The notes under the pieces were generated by a model, which searched no databases, had not been told where the DNA came from, and saw only the letters and a program-made list of their open reading frames with translations. The position numbers were made by a program, and so were the translations under genes. Shown here piece by piece: positions 24,948 through 34,046 of a stretch of DNA of 64,000 nt (the stretch's first letter is position 1; every line of letters begins with the position of its first letter). Source of the DNA: Neptunomonas japonica JAMM 1380 (lineage in GTDB: Bacteria > Pseudomonadota > Gammaproteobacteria > Pseudomonadales > Balneatricaceae); contig NZ_AP014546.1 in NCBI RefSeq assembly GCF_016592555.1, forward strand, positions 1,178,001 through 1,242,000, written 5' to 3'.

Positions 24948-25979
24948 ATGGAAACTAATGACCTTGTCATCGGTGGTTTCACAGTTAAGCCTGGAGAAAC
25001 GAAGCAGATTGAGATAGCGGTAGCTAAGCTCTATACAGATACTGATATTTGTATCCCTGTGCATGTGAGACGCAGTAAAAAACCGGGCCCAACCGTTTTT
25101 GTTTCGGCGGCAGTACACGGTGATGAGCTTAATGGTATTGAGATTATTCGCCGCTTAATTCAATTAAAGTCGCTGAAGATCAGTAGCGGTACATTGATTT
25201 TAGTGCCTATGTTGAATGTATATGGCGTTCTCAATCAAAGTCGCTATATGCCAGATCGACGTGACCTTAACCGGTGCTTCCCTGGATCAGCGAAAGGTTC
25301 TTTAGCAGGGCGTGTGGCTGATATTTTTTTAGAGGAAATTGTAAAGCATTGTGACTACGGCATTGATCTGCATACAGGTGCAATTCACCGCTCTAACTTG
25401 CCGCAAATACGTGCGAACCTGAACGATCCAGAAACCCGTACGCTCGCTGAAGTTTTTGGTGTGCCTGTATTATTAAACGCAGACCTAAGAGATGGATCTT
25501 TACGGCAAGCGGCAGTGGAATCGGATACACGCATTCTTCTTTATGAGGCTGGGCAAGCACTGCGGTTTGATGAACTATCTATACAGGCTGGCGTGAAAGG
25601 TGTCCTGAATGTTATTAGGCATCTAGGCTTAGTGAACCGTAAGCTTCGAAGAAAAATACTCACACCTTATATTGCTAATCACAGCTCTTGGGTGCGTGCA
25701 AACTGCAGTGGCATTGTACATGATCTTAAAAATCTGGGTGATCAGGTACAAAAAGGGACGCCTTTAGCTGAAATTGGTAGCCCTTTTGGAGAAGTGATTG
25801 ATATTGTTACGGCAAATAAATCGGGCATTATCATAGGTAAGCAAAATATCCCGTTGGTACAGGAGGGGGATGCTATGTTTCATATTGCATTCTTTTCAGA
25901 GGATGATGCTGAAATAGCAGAAAAGATCAGCGAGATGCAAGACGCTTTGGCTCCTCCCATTCAGGATATAGCAAGATAA
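24948..25979 (+). CDS. Succinylglutamate desuccinylase/aspartoacylase family protein
   Basis: 343 residues, M14-like zinc hydrolase. The zinc motif HGDE is in SAAVHGDELNGIEII, the arginine and asparagine substrate site in MPDRRDLNRCFPG, the third zinc ligand in GIDLHTGAIHRS, and the catalytic Glu in LLYEAGQAL. A C-terminal beta domain follows (GTPLAEIGSPFGE). Family members remove acyl groups from amino acids. It is placed between rimK and rimB with short gaps, so it may trim glutamyl or acyl groups linked to S6 tail chemistry or its products (inference). Substrate not known. Confidence 0.85.
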   Translation: METNDLVIGGFTVKPGETKQIEIAVAKLYTDTDICIPVHVRRSKKPGPTVFVSAAVHGDELNGIEIIRRLIQLKSLKISSGTLILVPMLNVYGVLNQSRYMPDRRDLNRCFPGSAKGSLAGRVADIFLEEIVKHCDYGIDLHTGAIHRSNLPQIRANLNDPETRTLAEVFGVPVLLNADLRDGSLRQAAVESDTRILLYEAGQALRFDELSIQAGVKGVLNVIRHLGLVNRKLRRKILTPYIANHSSWVRANCSGIVHDLKNLGDQVQKGTPLAEIGSPFGEVIDIVTANKSGIIIGKQNIPLVQEGDAMFHIAFFSEDDAEIAEKISEMQDALAPPIQDIAR

Positions 25980-26019
25980 GTTACAACCCTTAATATCAAC
26001 GCTTTGCGCCGGTCTAGGT

Positions 26020-26463
26020 ATGAGTTTAATGAAAGATAAAATGATTATTGGCAGTATTGAGAGTTGTGATCTCCCTGATCTAGGGATTTTTGATTTGCAA
26101 GTGCGTATAGATACTGGCGCAAAAACATCTTCACTTCATGTGGATAATTTATCTCGCTACAAAAAATCGGGTAAGCCTTGGATAAAATTCGATATTCATC
26201 CCAATATTTATAAAGTAGAAGATATTGTAGAGTGCAGCGCACCTCTCCAAGATATAAGGCGAGTTAAATCATCGAATGGAACATCTGAAGAGCGCTATGT
26301 GATCAAAACGACTGTACATCTTGGTAATGAATCATGGCCTATTGATATAACACTGACGGATCGGTCGGATATGAGTTATCTAATGCTGTTCGGGCGTGAA
26401 GGAATGGGTGACAAAGTACTTGTCGACCCTTCAGCTACCTATTTGCTCACCAATCTAGAGTAA
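26020..26463 (+). CDS. rimB: RimB-like retropepsin-type protease
   Basis: 147 residues of the retropepsin-like family (PF05618 type, often misnamed ATP-dependent zinc protease). The aspartic protease motif is in VRIDTGAKTSSLHVDNL; the C-terminal half has ITLTDRSDMSYLMLFGREGM. In Pseudomonas, RimB cuts the poly-glutamate tail that RimK adds to S6, so the two enzymes set tail length. The operon order rimK, acylase, rimB supports that job. The start at 26020 (MSLMKDKM) could instead be the second ATG. It converges on the mscS-type gene. Confidence 0.85.
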   Translation: MSLMKDKMIIGSIESCDLPDLGIFDLQVRIDTGAKTSSLHVDNLSRYKKSGKPWIKFDIHPNIYKVEDIVECSAPLQDIRRVKSSNGTSEERYVIKTTVHLGNESWPIDITLTDRSDMSYLMLFGREGMGDKVLVDPSATYLLTNLE

Positions 26464-26492
26464 TAGTGCCTTATTGAATTAGAGATCTTGAA

Positions 26493-27356
26493 TTATGTAT
26501 ATACGGTACTCAGGATGCCATTTTCATTAGAATTTTTTAGTTCTAAGTACCACAACTCCATAAAGTCTTGAGTTATTTTTTGTTCTATATCCAACGCTTG
26601 TTCTGAAGGGCAAAAAATTGTCACACTGGCTGTATTTTTTCCAATATCTGATGTTGCTATGGTAATAGTCGGGGCAGGGCCTGCAATCGTTACATCTAAG
26701 CGTTTTTCTATCAAAGAATTATACCGGTGTGCTACTTCATAGAAATCTTGGCAGTGAACAGTGGCGCGTTCCAATAATTCATCTCTGAATAAAAAAAGAT
26801 TTACGCGTTGGTCCCGAGTAACTGTGAAGGTGTGGGTCGCATAGCGCTTCATGAAGTTGAGGTTTTTTATAGTATTCAAGATCAACATGCTGTTGGGTAA
26901 ATATAGCGTTTTTCCGGTGTGACTGTATGCGTCGATATCAACCTCTAGTAGGGTTAATTTTACCCAGTCTGTTTCTGTTACTTCACCGTGGTAACGACCC
27001 ACCTGAATCCAGTCGCCAACCTGAAATGGTCTTGATGCAATGATATAAATATATCCAATAATACATTGAATGAATTCACGTGTAGCGATAACAATGGCTA
27101 CAACAAATGCGGCTACAGAAAAGGCAAATTTTTGTAATTCGGCTGACCAATAGGTGAATAATAGAACAATAACTGTAAGGTTAATTAAGTTTTTAACTAA
27201 ATTAACTAGGTAACGCCGATTCTCGCGTTTTGCCTTACTTCTTAATCTTATAGCCTTTATTAACAACAGCTTAAAGAAATAGGCTAGAACAATAAATGTA
27301 AGCGAAGAAAGCAATTTGTGGTTATCAAGGACGTTACTCAGGGTAAAGTCGATCAT
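26493..27356 (-). CDS. Small mechanosensitive channel, MscS family
   Basis: 287 residues. Three to four N-terminal helices end in the pore-lining TM3 region (FAFSVAAFVVAIVIATREFIQ), then the MscS beta domain PFQVGDWIQVGRYHGEVTETDW and a C-terminal alpha-beta domain. It opens under membrane tension to release ions on osmotic downshock. The pore helix has the small-residue pattern of the family. Separated by about 40 bases from mgtE on the same strand, and probably in the same transcript. Confidence 0.88.
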   Translation of the reverse strand: MIDFTLSNVLDNHKLLSSLTFIVLAYFFKLLLIKAIRLRSKAKRENRRYLVNLVKNLINLTVIVLLFTYWSAELQKFAFSVAAFVVAIVIATREFIQCIIGYIYIIASRPFQVGDWIQVGRYHGEVTETDWVKLTLLEVDIDAYSHTGKTLYLPNSMLILNTIKNLNFMKRYATHTFTVTRDQRVNLFLFRDELLERATVHCQDFYEVAHRYNSLIEKRLDVTIAGPAPTITIATSDIGKNTASVTIFCPSEQALDIEQKITQDFMELWYLELKNSNENGILSTVYT

Positions 27357-27398
27357 GGGTTATCTCCACTCTTAATATGGATATAAAATCAGGTGAAT

Positions 27399-28757
27399 TT
27401 ATAGTAGAAATATAGAAGCCAAACCTAAGAAGCTTAAAAAACCAACCACATCCGTTACAGTCGTTAATATAACCGCACCTGAAAGTGCGGGGTCAATTTT
27501 CATTCGTTTTAATGTTAGTGGGATGAGCACTCCAGAAAGAGAAGCAACCAACAAATTAATGAATAATGCGATGGCAATTATTAGTGACAGATATGTATCT
27601 TTAAACCAAAGCAAGGATACAATCGCTACTAAGAAAGCCCACACTAGACCATTGAGAGCACCCACTGCCAGCTCTTTACGAACCAACCACAGAGCATTCA
27701 AGCGGGAAACTTGATCCATGGCCTGGCCTCTGATAATTAATGTAAGAGTCTGGTTGCCAGCAATCCCTCCCATGCTCGCAGTCACAGGCATTAATACGGC
27801 TAAAGCTACAATCTGATTGAGTGCCGCTTCAAATAAACCAATAACCCAAACGGCCATAAACACCGTAATTAGATTTATTCCCAGCCATACACCTCTCCGT
27901 CGCGCACTTGGCATAATAGGAGAAAATAGGTCTTCTTCCTGTGCGACCCCTCCGGACTTTAGAAACGCTTGGTCTGCTTCATGACGAATAACATTTACAA
28001 CATCATCAACCGTAATTCTTCCACACAACTTACCATCAGCATCGGTTACCGCTACTGAAATAAGCTCTCGTTTTTCAAACAATGAAGCTACTTCATGCTC
28101 TTCAGCATCAAAACGTACGGCTTCTGCTGTGCCTACCATTGCATCAATTACTTTGGTTTCTGGGCTACCTGTAACGATATTGGCTAATTCAAGTTTTCCT
28201 AAATAGTAACCTTCTTCATCTGTTACCATTAAAGCATCAGTTAGCGATGGCAGCTTTTCATGCCGTCTTAACCAACGTAACACGACTGAGAATGTCACAT
28301 CTTTTCTTACGCTGAGAACCTCTGTGCGCATTAAACGACCGGCACTTCCCTCCGGATAACTCAAAACTGTTTCAAGACGTTTTCGATTATCTGTTTCGAG
28401 TGCTTCGATAATCGATTGAGTTACTTGGTCAGGAAAATCGCCTAAAACATCGGCAAGGTCATCGACGTCCATTGTTTCAGCGGCAATAAAAAGCTGCGCA
28501 TCATCCATCTCTTCTATTAAGCCGGGGCGGATATCAGCACGTAACCAGGGGATAACTTCACTTTTTTTTGGTTCGCTGAGAAGCTCCCAAATAATGGTTC
28601 TTTGAGTTGGTAGTATCGATACTAATAAATCAGCGATCTCTCTCGGAGAGCTTGTATCCAGAAATTCTCTAAGCAAGGGAAGGTTGTTGTTGTGTATATC
28701 GTTAACAACACGCTCAACGCTGATTTGTTCCGATTTCTCAGAGTTTATAGATTGCAT
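27399..28757 (-). CDS. mgtE: MgtE-type magnesium transporter
   Basis: 452 residues with the complete MgtE layout: N domain (residues about 15-130), two CBS domains (about 135-260, with LTDALMVTDEEGYYLG and ISVAVTDADGKLCG), a connecting helix and five membrane helices starting at VWLGINLITVFMAVW. The pore signature PVTASMGGIAGNQTLTL is intact. It imports Mg2+ and gates by cytosolic Mg2+ binding at the N/CBS domains. The upstream leader is too short for a full M-box riboswitch and has only a 12-base palindrome at 28782-28793. Confidence 0.93.
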   Translation of the reverse strand: MQSINSEKSEQISVERVVNDIHNNNLPLLREFLDTSSPREIADLLVSILPTQRTIIWELLSEPKKSEVIPWLRADIRPGLIEEMDDAQLFIAAETMDVDDLADVLGDFPDQVTQSIIEALETDNRKRLETVLSYPEGSAGRLMRTEVLSVRKDVTFSVVLRWLRRHEKLPSLTDALMVTDEEGYYLGKLELANIVTGSPETKVIDAMVGTAEAVRFDAEEHEVASLFEKRELISVAVTDADGKLCGRITVDDVVNVIRHEADQAFLKSGGVAQEEDLFSPIMPSARRRGVWLGINLITVFMAVWVIGLFEAALNQIVALAVLMPVTASMGGIAGNQTLTLIIRGQAMDQVSRLNALWLVRKELAVGALNGLVWAFLVAIVSLLWFKDTYLSLIIAIALFINLLVASLSGVLIPLTLKRMKIDPALSGAVILTTVTDVVGFLSFLGLASIFLL

Positions 28758-28781
28758 TGTTCAATTAACTCTATATTTCAG

Positions 28782-28793
28782 GCGTCGCGACGC
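28782..28793. promoter_or_regulatory. 12-bp perfect palindrome in the mgtE leader
   Basis: GCGTCGCGACGC is a perfect palindrome about 25 bases before the mgtE start and unusually GC-rich for this AT-rich spacer. It may be an operator for a dimeric regulator, or part of a small hairpin. No function can be assigned. Confidence 0.35.
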
Positions 28794-28852
28794 GAAAAAT
28801 TAAAAAACATAATAGGGAGTGAAGATATTATGCATCCATCTCTCATAAAGTA

Positions 28853-29799
28853 GTGAATATTTCTTTAAAAATTAGATATCTCACTCCACATCAAAAGTGG
28901 AGAAGTAAACTTGTAGCAAGAGGAGGAAGCAGAGAGCTTAATTGGGAAGAAGCGCTTTCTTTAGTTCCGAAAGATGAAGAGGTACTTTGGATTCATCTTG
29001 ATTATACAATTCCAGAAGCTGTTGAATGGATTACTCATGAATCCAATCGCCGCTCAAGCCCTGTTGGACGAAAGCACACGCCCCCGAGCAGACATTTATC
29101 CAGAAGGGGTGTTGCTCGCTCTTCGTGGAGTAAATTTTAATCCAGGCGAAGATCCAGAGGGTATAGTAGCTATCAGGCTGTGGCTCGAAACGAACAGAAT
29201 TATTAGTACACGTAGCTGAGCACTCTTCACTATTCGTTAGATCAGATCTAGTTTATTGGACAATAAGGGCCCCAAAATAAACGGCGACGTTATAGCTTCG
29301 CTGAGTAAGCGTTTACTAAATCGCATGAGTGGTGTCATTGATCAGGTTAAGACCAGATTATCGAACTTGAGGAGATGAGGCTCGAAGGGAGTGCGACAAC
29401 CCTTCGTGAGCAGCTATCACGATTACGTCGTAAGTTGATTGCGCTGAAACGCTAGATACACTACAAGATATCCCCTCTGATATTTGAACAAGCACACATA
29501 TAATGGAACTGCGTGAAAGCAGGGCGCGTTTGCACCGTTATATTGAAGAGGTCAATGAGGCTCGTGAACGAGCCTCAGTCTTACGCGAAGAAATTATCAA
29601 TAGTGCAACCGATGTGATGAATCAGCGCATGTATGTACGATCGCTAGTCACAGCAATTTTCTTACCGCTTGGGTTCCTTACTGAGCTACTAGGCATTAAT
29701 GTCGGGGATAACCCTTTTGCGTTCATAATATTTTTAGGTATTCTGATGACAAGCACAGCCTTAATACTTTGGATATTCAAAATAAAGCGCTGGTTATAA
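28853..29799 (+). pseudogene. zntB: Broken zntB/CorA-family transporter gene
   Basis: Pieces of a ZntB/CorA-type transporter follow one another in order but in different frames: a ZntB-like N terminus (LNWEEALSL, WIHLDYTIPEAVEWI), frameshift near 29043, then NPIAAQALLDESTRPR and GVLLALRGVNFNPGEDPE, stop TGA 29217-29219, TAG 29238-29240, frameshift near 29355, REQLSRLRRKLIALKR, TAG 29453-29455, another shift, and the membrane end RMYVRSLVTAIFLPLGFL with the pore motif GIN. At least six lesions, so it is dead. The loop after GIN is also shorter than usual. Once moved zinc, probably outward or by proton symport. Upstream mgtE is intact and may cover part of the metal transport. Confidence 0.93.
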
Positions 29800-29899
29800 T
29801 TACACTTTTTTGAGTGAAGCAGAATATTGGGTGTTAGCTCATGCTTTTTTGTAAAAAGCTTTAGTTTTCCTAAACCAGTGCAGCAGGTGTTTTTTTAAA

Positions 29900-30346
29900 A
29901 TGACTAATTTAGGTAAGTTGAATAGATTTTTTGCCGCGTACACTCTTTCTATGGCGGTATTTATCAGCGGATGCAGCGACGGGGAGCCGAAAGTCGATGG
30001 GCGTTGGTATACGCAATCTCAAGTTGATAATGGCAAACAATTATTCCTTGCACAATGTGCTAATTGTCATGGCGCGTCAGCCCAGGGAACAGCTGATTGG
30101 AAAAAACCATTGGCTGATGGTCAGTACCCACCGCCTCCGCTAGATAGCACGGCCCATGCTTGGCATCATCCTTTGAAGGGTCTCAAACTGACTATTCAAA
30201 ATGGAGGCATAGCTTTGGGCGGCACGATGCCAGCGTTTGGCGATAAGCTCTCAGAAGAAGATCAAAACGCAGTGATAAGCTTTTTTCAGAGTAAATGGCC
30301 TGAGGAAATATACAGTGCTTGGATTGATAGAGGGGGGCTTCAGTAG
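29900..30346 (+). CDS. Lipoprotein c-type cytochrome
   Basis: 148 residues. A lipobox (VFISGC) follows the signal segment, so the protein is a lipid-anchored periplasmic cytochrome. One haem site, CANCHG, with a likely Met axial ligand in GGTMPAFGDKL. The pattern resembles the small mono-haem cytochromes found next to copper oxidase genes. It precedes the copper efflux genes by about 800 bases and shares family with three others further on. Role: probably electron transfer in periplasmic copper handling (inference). Confidence 0.85.
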   Translation: MTNLGKLNRFFAAYTLSMAVFISGCSDGEPKVDGRWYTQSQVDNGKQLFLAQCANCHGASAQGTADWKKPLADGQYPPPPLDSTAHAWHHPLKGLKLTIQNGGIALGGTMPAFGDKLSEEDQNAVISFFQSKWPEEIYSAWIDRGGLQ

Positions 30347-30628
30347 ACTGTGGTATTTTACATAGAATAAAGCACCAATAAGTGTTTTTAGGAACAATAG
30401 CTAGTACTATGCAGTGCTCTTTAAACTTATGTGTGTAGACATTACTAATTTCTGAGGACTGGTTGCTTGAATTTATTACAGGTTTCAGCCTATTCTAGGG
30501 AACTTTAGTACGGATTTAGATTCGAATTTCTTAATAGTTATGTTGCTGCCAAGTGTATGTGTGAAGAAGAGCGTTCGTACATACTTTAGGGTTTCTCTGA
30601 GCTTTAAATCCATCAAATTAGGTAACAG

Positions 30629-31051
30629 ATGAGAATAGTGGTAAGGAAGGTTTTATTAGTGTTATGTATGCTAGCGGTTACTACCGCTCAGCTATATAGT
30701 CACGCCTTCGCTATGCCAATGGATATGAACTCTTCATCATCTCCCCACATTAATTCGCCTCATATAATGAACTTAAATAAAGGTGCTAGAGTTTCTGCTG
30801 AAGATTGTTGTGGACAATTAACACCAGTAGCCGTGAGTGATGAACATTGCTCGGTAATGGAAGAAAGTAGCGCTCATAGCTGTGCAGATATGAGTGATTG
30901 CGCTCAGTCTCAGTGCGTAAGCCCGGTTGGCTGTGGCGTTTCAAACTATATTTTCCATTTAGACACATCGCTTACAACTCAAGCATATAATAACCATATA
31001 CTGATTGATCCGAACTCTGGTTCGTTATATCGCCCTCCCATATTCCGTTGA
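30629..31051 (+). CDS. Exported Cys-rich protein preceding the copper efflux genes
   Basis: 140 residues, signal peptide (VLLVLCMLAVTTAQLYSHAFA), then a Met/His/Ser-rich stretch (MPMDMNSSSSPHINSPHIM) and a Cys cluster (EDCCGQ, EHCSVM, HSCADMSDC, QSQCVSPVGC). Eight or more cysteines with Met and His suggest binding of soft metals such as Cu(I) or Ag(I) in the periplasm. Resembles short DUF2946-like proteins that often lead copper RND operons; the family assignment is weak. The hairpin at 31084-31107 ends it or controls the genes after it. Confidence 0.65.
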   Translation: MRIVVRKVLLVLCMLAVTTAQLYSHAFAMPMDMNSSSSPHINSPHIMNLNKGARVSAEDCCGQLTPVAVSDEHCSVMEESSAHSCADMSDCAQSQCVSPVGCGVSNYIFHLDTSLTTQAYNNHILIDPNSGSLYRPPIFR

Positions 31052-31083
31052 TTCACTAAGTCGCTAGTTCGGCTGTTTTTCAA

Positions 31084-31107
31084 CGGGAGATCCTTATACC
31101 TCTCCCG
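31084..31107 (+). terminator. Hairpin between the Cys-rich gene and the efflux operon
   Basis: CGGGAGA (31084-31090) pairs perfectly with TCTCCCG (31101-31107) around a ten-base loop, followed by CTTTTAT. A weak T tract makes partial termination or attenuation likely. Confidence 0.65.
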
Positions 31108-31164
31108 CTTTTATAGAATATGTCAAAAATCATGCAAATGATTTTGGCTTGAGTGGGTGTGTTT

Positions 31165-32655
31165 ATGTCACCGGTTATATGTTTTAAAGGGTACCGCTAT
31201 GCGGGTCTGCCCAGCGTCAAACTTGCCACGTATTATAAAAGTGCTCTGCATTTTTTGAGTAACAGCTATAAACAAGTTGAAGGTTATCTTTCATTGGCTG
31301 CTTCAATAGTTGTTCTAACCGTTGTTGTGCTTCCTTCTCTAGTCGTTGCCTCAGAGGCGAATAAGCCGCTAACTCTTGATCAAGCTGTTCGTTTTGCGAC
31401 TGAGCATGACGCGTGGTTATCTGGTAGCACTTATACCCAGAAAGCCACTGAAGCCTTGGCTGAATCTGCTTATCAATTGCCCGATCCAAAACTTTCACTG
31501 AAGATGGCGAATCTGCCAACCGATACACTGGATTTTAATCAGGAGGCGATGACACAGTTAGTTGCAGGTGTCTCGCAGATGTATCCACGTGGTGATAGTC
31601 GACGTCTTAAGCGTCAGCAGCTGCAACAGCAAAGTGCTCAACAACCTTTATTGCGCTCAGAAAGGCAGGCGAAGCTGACACTGACCATTACTCAGTTGTG
31701 GTTAGATGCTTATCAGGCACGACAGAGTATAAAGCTGATTGAGAAAGATCGAGCGTTATTTGACCAGTTGGTAGATATCTCTTTAGCTGGTTATTCCTCT
31801 GCACTGGGGCGTACTCGACAGCAAGATCTTATTAAAGCACAGCTGGAACAAACCAGAATAGAAGACCGGCTGACTCGGTTGCTACAGAAGCAGGAAATAG
31901 CGGAGCAGAGGTTGCTTGAATGGTTGTTACCATCAGGTAATGGGTCCAGTACTCCAGGTGTTAATTTATTGTCTGGCTACTCTGCTGAGCCGCCTGTAAT
32001 CCAGTCACTTTATGCTGAGCGCTGGCAGGGTAAGCCCCCGAGTAATAGTGAGCTGGCAAGTAGCTTTATACGCCATCCATCTGTCCAAAAAATCGATCAG
32101 AGTATTGCTGTAGCAGGAACGGCAGTGCGACTAGCAAAGCAGAAATATAAGCCACAATGGGGCATGAACGCTAGTTATGGTTTTCGTGGAGAAGATGCCA
32201 GCGGTAGAGATCGTGCAGATCTGTTTAGCGTAGGAGTCACTGTTAGTATGCCGTTATTTTCCTCCATTAAGCAGGATCGGGGGGTTGATGCGGCTACGGC
32301 TAGTCAAGAAAAGATCCGTACAGATCGCAGTTTGATGATCAGGCAGATGATCGCTTCTTTCCATTCTGCCCGCACGCAGTTGGAACGGTTAGAGCAACGA
32401 CGCAAGCTATTTGACCGCAAGCTCATTCCTCAGATAAAGCAGCAGGCAAAGGCCTCTCTAAATGCATATGAATCGGATAACGGGAGTTTTATTGAAGTGT
32501 TGCGCCCGCGCATTGATCAATTGAATGCTCAGATAGAATATCTGGAGATTAATGTGGCGAAACAAAAACAGGTGGCTCAGCTTAATTATTTTCTTACTTC
32601 AATAGATGCAACCTCAGCTAGTACCTCTCTTCGCACTTCAGGAATAAAGCAATGA
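31165..32655 (+). CDS. cusC: Outer-membrane efflux channel, TolC/CusC family
   Basis: Long all-helical protein with a coiled-coil core and duplicated outer-membrane efflux domain: ALAESAYQLPDPKLSLKMANLP, then a second copy ending in NGSFIEVLRPRIDQLNAQIEYLEI. These trimers form the outer-membrane duct of tripartite pumps. It sits first in an operon with a CusB-like adaptor and CusA-like pump and overlaps the adaptor by four bases. An unusually long pre-sequence (about 60 residues) precedes the hydrophobic signal (LSLAASIVVLTVVVLPSLV). ATG 31165 is my choice, but TTG 31255 would give a normal signal peptide. Confidence 0.85.
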   Translation: MSPVICFKGYRYAGLPSVKLATYYKSALHFLSNSYKQVEGYLSLAASIVVLTVVVLPSLVVASEANKPLTLDQAVRFATEHDAWLSGSTYTQKATEALAESAYQLPDPKLSLKMANLPTDTLDFNQEAMTQLVAGVSQMYPRGDSRRLKRQQLQQQSAQQPLLRSERQAKLTLTITQLWLDAYQARQSIKLIEKDRALFDQLVDISLAGYSSALGRTRQQDLIKAQLEQTRIEDRLTRLLQKQEIAEQRLLEWLLPSGNGSSTPGVNLLSGYSAEPPVIQSLYAERWQGKPPSNSELASSFIRHPSVQKIDQSIAVAGTAVRLAKQKYKPQWGMNASYGFRGEDASGRDRADLFSVGVTVSMPLFSSIKQDRGVDAATASQEKIRTDRSLMIRQMIASFHSARTQLERLEQRRKLFDRKLIPQIKQQAKASLNAYESDNGSFIEVLRPRIDQLNAQIEYLEINVAKQKQVAQLNYFLTSIDATSASTSLRTSGIKQ

Positions 32656-34046
32656 GTAATACCGTTAAAAACATTGGATTAGTTGTGCTGGGTGCTGTTA
32701 TCGGAGCGGTTGGCTTAGGAGCCGTCATGACCAACAGCAATTTTTCCAACAGCCTAGGTGTCGTGTTCGGTGAGGGTTCAATGCCTGAGCAGGCTTCAAA
32801 AGCCAGCAATGAACCGCTGTACTGGGTTGCGCCGATGAATCCGAATTACCAAAGAGATAAACCCGGTAAGTCTCCAATGGGGATGGATCTTGTTCCCGTT
32901 TACAAAGAGGAAAGTTCTGGTGTGGATGCAGGCCCGGGAACGATAAAAGTATCACCCGAAGTGGTTAATAATCTGGGGGTAAGAACGGCCACTTCAACGA
33001 TGGCTACTCTGCACTTTGAGGTGCGTACGGTCGGGTATGTTGGCTATAACGAAGATGAAATTGTGCATGTGCATCCCCGTGTAGAGGGCTGGGTTGAAAA
33101 AATATTTATCAAAGCTGAAGGGGAGCCGGTTGAACAGGGTGATCCACTTTATGAACTCTATTCTCCGGCATTGGTGAATGCTCAAGAGGAGTACTTGTTT
33201 GCGTTATCCCGAGGAAATCGAGCTTTGATTCGGGGTGCTAAAACCCGGTTGCATGCCTTGCAGGTGCCGCAGCGAACACTGGACGAACTTAGGACGACTC
33301 GTAAAGTGAGACAGGCAGTAACTTTCTACTCTCCGCAAAGCGGCGTGGTAGATAACTTCAATATTCGTGAAGGGATGTTTGTTAAGCCAGGTGCGACTTT
33401 AATGTCTATTGGTGCATTGGACGAGGTTTGGGTTGAAGCCGAAGTATTTGAGCGACAGGCCAGTGTAATTAGTACAGGGTTACCGGTCTCACTCCAATTG
33501 GATTTTCTGCCTGGCGAAAGCCGTGAAGGCGTCGTCGATTATGTTTACCCAGTGCTGGATCCGGTCACCCGTACATTGAAAGTAAGGATGCGCTTTGATA
33601 ACAAAGATCGGTTGTTGAAACCGAACATGTTTGCAGAGGTGGTGATTTATAAACATGAGACTGACACTTCGCTTACGGTGCCTAAAGAGGCTGTTATTCG
33701 TGGCGCTGAGTCCAACCGAGTGGTGCTAGCACTAGGTGATGGACGGTTTAAATCTATTGAGGTTAAGACTGGCCGCAGTGATGGTAAGTTGATTGAAATT
33801 TTGCAGGGAGTGAATGCTGGAGAAGAGGTAGTTACTTCCGCTCAGTTCTTATTGGATTCAGAGTCGAGCAAAACGTCGGACTTCAAACGAATGCATGTTG
33901 AGCAGCCAATGAGCGCTGACGATATGAGTATGGATGCTCTTGATATGGAGAGTATGAGCTTGGACATGGAAAATATGGATATGGACGGTATGAGCCTAGA
34001 CGATGCAGAAAATGAAATGAATCACAGCGATAAGGAGGCGCTATGA
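32652..34046 (+). CDS. cusB: CusB-like periplasmic adaptor with Met/Asp-rich tail
   Basis: 464 residues, membrane-fusion protein of a heavy-metal RND pump. N-terminal helix, then the heavy-metal-binding repeat YWVAPMNPNYQRDKPGKSPM, the lipoyl/barrel hairpin arms and beta-barrel. The last 45 residues are an unusual tail rich in Met and Asp (MSMDALDMESMSLDMENMD and on). CusB carries Cu(I)/Ag(I) from the metal chaperone to CusA; N-terminal Met ligands are conserved here and the tail may add a metal sponge (inference). Overlaps TolC and CusA genes by four bases each, so all three are one translation-coupled unit. Confidence 0.9.
   Translation: MSNTVKNIGLVVLGAVIGAVGLGAVMTNSNFSNSLGVVFGEGSMPEQASKASNEPLYWVAPMNPNYQRDKPGKSPMGMDLVPVYKEESSGVDAGPGTIKVSPEVVNNLGVRTATSTMATLHFEVRTVGYVGYNEDEIVHVHPRVEGWVEKIFIKAEGEPVEQGDPLYELYSPALVNAQEEYLFALSRGNRALIRGAKTRLHALQVPQRTLDELRTTRKVRQAVTFYSPQSGVVDNFNIREGMFVKPGATLMSIGALDEVWVEAEVFERQASVISTGLPVSLQLDFLPGESREGVVDYVYPVLDPVTRTLKVRMRFDNKDRLLKPNMFAEVVIYKHETDTSLTVPKEAVIRGAESNRVVLALGDGRFKSIEVKTGRSDGKLIEILQGVNAGEEVVTSAQFLLDSESSKTSDFKRMHVEQPMSADDMSMDALDMESMSLDMENMDMDGMSLDDAENEMNHSDKEAL

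Noticed and set aside
24252..25118. Minus-strand 288-codon ORF opposite rimK
   Set aside because: It spans the rimK-acylase junction on the other strand and has no recognisable motif; both plus-strand genes are clear.
28758..28852. M-box magnesium riboswitch before mgtE
   Set aside because: The leader is too short and has only a 12-base palindrome.
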